From Fulvia fulva (Eukaryota > Ascomycota > Dothideomycetes > Mycosphaerellales > Mycosphaerellaceae), in assembly GCF_020509005.1 (NCBI RefSeq), contig NC_063013.1:5084001-5148000 (forward strand): a stretch of 64,000 nucleotides of DNA, written 5' to 3'. Every line of letters starts with the position of its first letter. Within the stretch, counting starts at the first letter, position 1. The translations under genes were made by a program, and so were the position numbers. Of this stretch, positions 59,746 to 64,000 are shown in pieces. The notes beneath the pieces were generated by a model that saw nothing but the letters and a program-made list of their open reading frames with translations, did no database searches and was not told the origin of the DNA.

Positions 59746-62647
59746 GGTCGACGACGAGAATCACCTATACGTAGTGTCGGCTACAAACCTCTCGTCTTAC
59801 TACGAGAGAGCTAAGTATTCTTACGCTAGAGCGTCGTAGGCGCGACGGGCGCGTAACGTAGGCGAAGCCGTAGCGAATAGAGGACTACTAGTAAAACGGG
59901 TATAAAAACTATCCGACGAGCTTGTACTCGTATCGGGAGCGAGTCCCTCTTCTTTCTACGTATAAGAAGGGCGCGGAACCGTGGCCTATACGCTCGATAG
60001 GACACCTCTAGTATAAGTATAGAATTTTTACCTCCGGAGACCGTAAACCGAGCGGGCTAAGCGACGAATATTAGACGAGCGGACTATAGAACAATAACTA
60101 AGCGGACTATACGACGGCGTCGAGCGGACTACGAAACAATCTAGTGTTTACTAGCGAGTAATACGGTAGGCAGGTAGATACGCGACGAAGCCTATAAGGG
60201 CCTATTAAATACCCGGTATAGGAACGAGGGTTTTACCTAAGGCACTACCTATCCCGCTACATAACGTACCTAGTCTAATATAGTAGATTGTGACGAGGAA
60301 AAGACGATAGCCTAAGTAAGGAAAAGACGGCTATTAGGACGGGGAAAAGACGTATAATATAAGTAGATTAGTTCTATAATTAGGGAGGATTAAGGGCAGG
60401 GTAATAAGGAACTTTATATTAGTTAGTAGGTAGAAACGTAAGGAGTACGCTACCCGGCGTAGTGTGTGCCCCGAGCAAACCTACGAGGTATAGACGGCCG
60501 CTTTCTAGAGATAGGCTACGGTAACGCGAAGGGCGTCAAAACCTAGGGCGTAGTATACACTAGTAGCGACGGCTAACACTGTCTATATAGCCCGAGAGGA
60601 CGGATACGTATGTCGGTCAATAGAGAGCACTAAAGGGCTTAGGCCTATAGAGGTGGATATTGGCTTAAGGAGTAAATAGGGAGGGAGGGCGTAGAGGGAA
60701 GCTTTTACTATAGGCTAACCTCTCGAAACGAGGCTATACGGTAGTACTAGATAAGTAGGAAAGCGCGGTTAAGACTTGTTACCTTATCTCGTAGCTAGCT
60801 TACTAAATACGATTCCTTCCTTATTTTACTAGACATATTAGGGGCTTTCGATAACGTGTCCTACGTAAGGCTCCTATATATTCTTAGAATAAAAAGTATC
60901 CTAGCCTAGATAGTACACTTTATATAGTTATTCCTTAAGGACAGAACAACCTAGATCCTCCTAGGGTCCTTTAAAGCCCTATAGACCCTAATTACGAACA
61001 CGGGCATCCTATAGGGCTCTATACTCTCCCTAATTCTGTTCCTCCTCTTTATAGCCGACCTGACCCTACTCCTAGAAATAGTAAATACCTTAGTATCGGG
61101 GTTCGTAGATAACACAAATATCCTAGCGTAGTCGGGGTCTATAGAGGAAAACTACGCACTCCTAGAGGAGAGATATAGACAATACGAAAAGTGGGCAAGA
61201 GAGTATAGGGCAAAATTCGTACCGGATAAGTACTAACTTATCTATTTTAGTAAGGTAAAGACAAAACACAACTTAGTAGTACTAGTAAAAATCTAGGGGT
61301 TCGAGACCTATCCTATAAGGGAACTTAGAGTCCTTAGGATATAGCTAGACCCGAAACTTAGCTAGGGACTACAAGTAAAGAAGGCGTAAGCGAGAGCGGA
61401 CACTAATAGACAATTAATTAAGAGACTTACTACGTTAACCTAGGGGGCGACCTTCACAAAGGCCTAGACTATATACAAGGCTATTATCAAGCCCGTAATA
61501 CTATATAGAGTAGTATTTTAGGCAGCGGAAAAACACATTCCGAAGAGAATTAAGGACCCCCTTAATAGAGCGTAGGTAGCCTACCTAAAGAGAGTACTAG
61601 GGGCATATAAGTCAACCCCTTATAGGACAATAGAAATGGAATTAGGTCCAGCCCCTATTAGGGAGTACCTCTAGGGCATGAGGTGTTAATACGTAGAGAA
61701 GACATTAGTATACCTAGCCTAGGAAACTATCTATATAGCTACTTAAAGGATAAGAACCTAGTAGGAGAGGAGGAGAAGACCTAACCGGCTATATATAATC
61801 CTATAGAAGGAAGTAGACCTAAAAACATCACAGGAAATCCTAGCAGCCCTTAAACAGAGAGAAGCTCTAAGGGAGCAAGCTAATATAGGGGACAAAGGGA
61901 AAAATAAGCAAAGCTAAGTAGAAAGGATCGTAGGTCACCTATAGGAAACGCGTTAGAACTAAAAACCGGTAAGGCTAGGAGCCCTACTAGCGGCTAGGAC
62001 CTTCGGGAGGTATAACTACCTTATCTACAAAGACCTAAAGAGGGCGGAAGCAAGTATAGCTATCTAGATTCGCTCTAAGCATATTAGGCTAAGAGCATAC
62101 TTGTACTAAAGAAGAGTCCTAGGATACGATTCTAAACGTTGCCCCTATAGCTACCTATCCTAAAACCCGGAGTATATAGTACTGAACTGTACTAAGTAGG
62201 TAAAAGGGAGAAGCTAGTAGAGGGCGAAGGCAAGAGACAGGTAATACTAGGCTATTATCTAGAATAGACAAGATATAAGGAGAGTAATAAGATAGATCCT
62301 TAACGAGGACTACCTAGAGTAATTCTCCCTAGTAGTAGAAACGGAAAGGTAGATAGAGAGGAGGGAGAGAGAGAAGAGCCGGGGAAATAGAAGCGAGAAA
62401 GGGAATCGAGAGGAGGACATTACTAGGGTTACGGGCAAGGTAGTTATAGGGTAATAACTATAACACTAGCGTACCCTAAAGGAAGGAGAACGAAAGGACA
62501 AGATAGGAAAGAACGAGGAGGGCAAAGACGAGGAGGTTTTTATCCGTTAATCGGGTTTCCTACCTATACAAATAGACCTAAATAGCGAGAGACCTATATA
62601 GGCTATAGGGCACTAAAACAGGCGAATAAATAATCTATCTATCTATC
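59746..62647 (+). mobile_element. LINE-4, chimeric non-LTR retrotransposon (RIPed)
   Basis: About 2.9 kb, target duplication TATAAAGGTATACG at 59732-59745 and TATAAAGATATACG at 62648-62661 (one RIP-type change). Positions 59746-60822 are almost identical to the first 1076 bp of LINE-2; at 60822/60823 it switches to a clearly different LINE starting inside RT (LDILGAFDNVSY), then GILQGSILSLILFLLFIADL and GFVDNTNILAQ near 61100-61130, and a C-terminal zinc-binding segment at 62060-62190 (IRSKHIRLRAYLYQRRV). Tail TCTATCTATCTATC. It lacks ORF1, endonuclease and the RT N-terminus. Confidence 0.82.
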
Positions 62648-63330
62648 TATAAAGATATACGACGCGTCTCAAACTATACTAGGGTATCAATTAAATAGAC
62701 GACCTCCTCGGGGTGACTACGAGCCTAATTCGAAGAAGCTTATAGAGCTAGAAGAGAGGGTAATACTTAAGTATATACTCGAGCTAGATCTTAGAGGTTT
62801 CCCGCTATTAAAGGCTAGTATACGAGAAATAGCCGATTTATTACTATAAGAGAAGAGTCTTAAGCCCGCTAGTCTTAATTAGATAGACAGGTTTATTAGG
62901 CGGTATCGTAAGGTAAAGGTTCGTATAACGCGTAGATACGATCGTTAGCGAGCCCTAATAGAAGATCTAGACGTTATCGAGAAGTAGTTCTTACTTGTAC
63001 GTAATATAAAGGAGAAGTATAGTATCCTTAACTAGGACACCTATAGCTTCGACGAGATAGGGTTTATAATAGGTGTTATTACGTCTTAGAGCGTCGTTAC
63101 GGGTTTAGAAAGGCGTAGTAGAAAGAGAAAGGTCGTTTAACAGGGTAATAGAGAGGGAGTAGAGAGATAGCGTATTAGATAGCTCTTATACGAAGCGAGA
63201 TTAGTAAGCTACGTAAGTCTAACGAGGCCCTTATATAGCGGAAAGTACGAAAGCGCAAGTATATTCAGTCTAGAGGGTCTCTAACCTTCGATAAGGCGTC
63301 GTAATTAATACCTCTAGAGGATACTAGGAG
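62648..63330 (+). pseudogene. Transposase remnant of transposon B
   Basis: The coding sequence starts before LINE-4 (about 59700-59745) and resumes at 62662: SIKQTTSSG, LRGFPPLKASIREIADLLL and SLN.IDRFIRRYRKVK (a CENP-B/Tc5-type DNA-binding domain, about 62690-62940), then YSFDEIGFIIGVIT near 63045-63085. The DDE core that should follow is absent; a basic C-terminal segment continues to about 63330. Stops at former Trp/Gln codons. Confidence 0.7.
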
Positions 63331-63550
63331 GTAGGAAGTGAGTAGAGAGTCGCTAGATAGTGTTCGGCTAGTACTAAGGCTACGACGTAATAAGCAATAT
63401 ATCGAGTCGGGGTATAACGTACGTACCTACTAAGTAGACTCGCTAGATAGCGAAGAATCTAAAGAGAAATTGTCCTCCTAGTAATAATTCTATAGGATGT
63501 CGTTATATTAAGATACCGTCGTAATTAAAGTAGAAGTAGTATAGTTGTTA

Positions 63551-63599
63551 GTAAAAGTAGCCCGCTCGGTAGTATAGTCCGCTCGGTAGTAAAGTACGT
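63551..63599 (-). repeat. Right terminal inverted repeat of transposon B
   Basis: Ends AAAGTACGT, then TA. Confidence 0.9.
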
Positions 63600-63686
63600 T
63601 ATAAGTATTAAGATAGATAATATAATAAGCGTTAAAGAGGGTTAGAATAAAGCGGTATATTGGCTATCGAAGGTAATTTATTGTTA

Positions 63687-63919
63687 AATAGGTACGGATT
63701 TATAGTAGCGGAGTAGAGTAAGAGATCTATTACGATATAGTATCTTAAAGGGAGTTAATAATTAGGAAGTGATCTAGTAGCCTAAGGCATCTACGATAAC
63801 TTAGCTTATAGAGAGACGATCAATATATTAGTTCCTAATATATTGCTATATACTCGTACTATTAGTTAGTTAAAGATTGATCTCTTACTCTACTCCGCTA
63901 CTATTAATCCGAACCTATT
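63687..63919. mobile_element. MITE-like inverted-repeat element
   Basis: About 233 bp whose ends are a near-perfect inverted repeat of about 40 bp (AATAGGTACGGATT...GAGTAAGAGATC against GATCTCTTACTC...AATCCGAACCTATT). No coding capacity. A non-autonomous element; its family is unknown and no target duplication is clear because the LTR at 63920 abuts its right end. Confidence 0.7.
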
Positions 63920-64000
63920 TGTCACGGGTAGCCCGCGACCCCTTACTATAGCTACGTCGGCCCGGGTGAACCGCGGACCTTCCGTATCGGGTTAGTACGG
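63920..64000 (+). repeat. Start of a Gypsy-1 LTR (continues right of window)
   Basis: Begins TGTCACGGG and matches the first 81 bp of the Gypsy-1 LTR. The changes are mainly C to T or G to A (e.g. CAG to TAG), with at least one transversion and one T to C. Plus orientation, opposite to the intact copy at the left edge. Confidence 0.85.

Larger units (their letters stand above)
59216..63599 (+). mobile_element. Pogo-like DNA transposon B (RIPed, internally deleted), split by LINE-4
   Basis: 49-bp terminal inverted repeats (59216-59264 and 63551-63599), each with two tandem units around ACCGAGCGG, flanked by TA (59214-59215, 63600-63601). Without LINE-4 and its duplication it is about 1.47 kb, shorter than the usual 1.8-1.9 kb of this group. 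The transposase reading has the N-terminal helix-turn-helix but jumps over the DDE core, so a deletion before or after RIP is likely. A different family from transposon A. Confidence 0.85.

Overview
The window comes from the genome of a filamentous ascomycete (Pezizomycotina; Dothideomycetes is my best guess from the transposon families, not proven). It is mostly a transposon graveyard mutated by repeat-induced point mutation (RIP). Over about 55 kb the dinucleotides CA and TG are almost gone and TA is in great excess, while CG stays common. Gln and Trp codons have therefore become stops everywhere, and almost no long ORF survives. Family assignments below come from reading these relics through the stops.

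Two stretches are not RIP-mutated. (1) Positions 1-5161 hold the 5' part of an intact-looking Ty3/Gypsy element on the minus strand: LTR, leader, 708-aa Gag, then an open Pol that runs off the left edge. Gag and Pol overlap in the -1 frame, with a textbook frameshift signal at 2697-2739. (2) Positions about 31290-34300 form a gene island. It holds one complete two-exon gene for a 766-aa protein with two BTB/POZ-like domains (Whi2/KCTD type) and, converging on it, the 3' end of a second gene cut off at about 34298.

Layout: 1-5161 young Gypsy-1 (-), inserted in LINE-1 copy A (5162-9584, +); 9585-10577 copia remnants (-); 10578-13801 RIP relic of Gypsy-1 (+); 13802-16044 Gypsy-4 integrase/chromodomain fragment and LTR (+); 16045-19153 Fot1/pogo-like DNA transposon A (-), split by a 5'-truncated LINE-1 copy B; 19290-30744 LINE-3 (+), split by Copia-A (-, 19301-24779); 30766-31290 RIP-mutated spacer; 31291-34300 gene island; 34298-57388 Gypsy-2 (+), split by LINE-2 (+), LINE-1 copy C (-) and Copia-B (+); 57389-59215 Gypsy-3 gag and leader (-); 59216-63599 pogo-like element B (+), split by chimeric LINE-4; 63687-63919 a MITE-like inverted repeat; 63920-64000 the start of another Gypsy-1 LTR (+).

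Most insertions keep recognisable target-site duplications, so the order of events can be read: LINEs and copias went into older Gypsy and DNA elements. The unmutated Gypsy-1 is the youngest layer on the left side, because it sits inside an already decayed LINE. No tRNA, rRNA, CRISPR or bacterial-type feature was seen.
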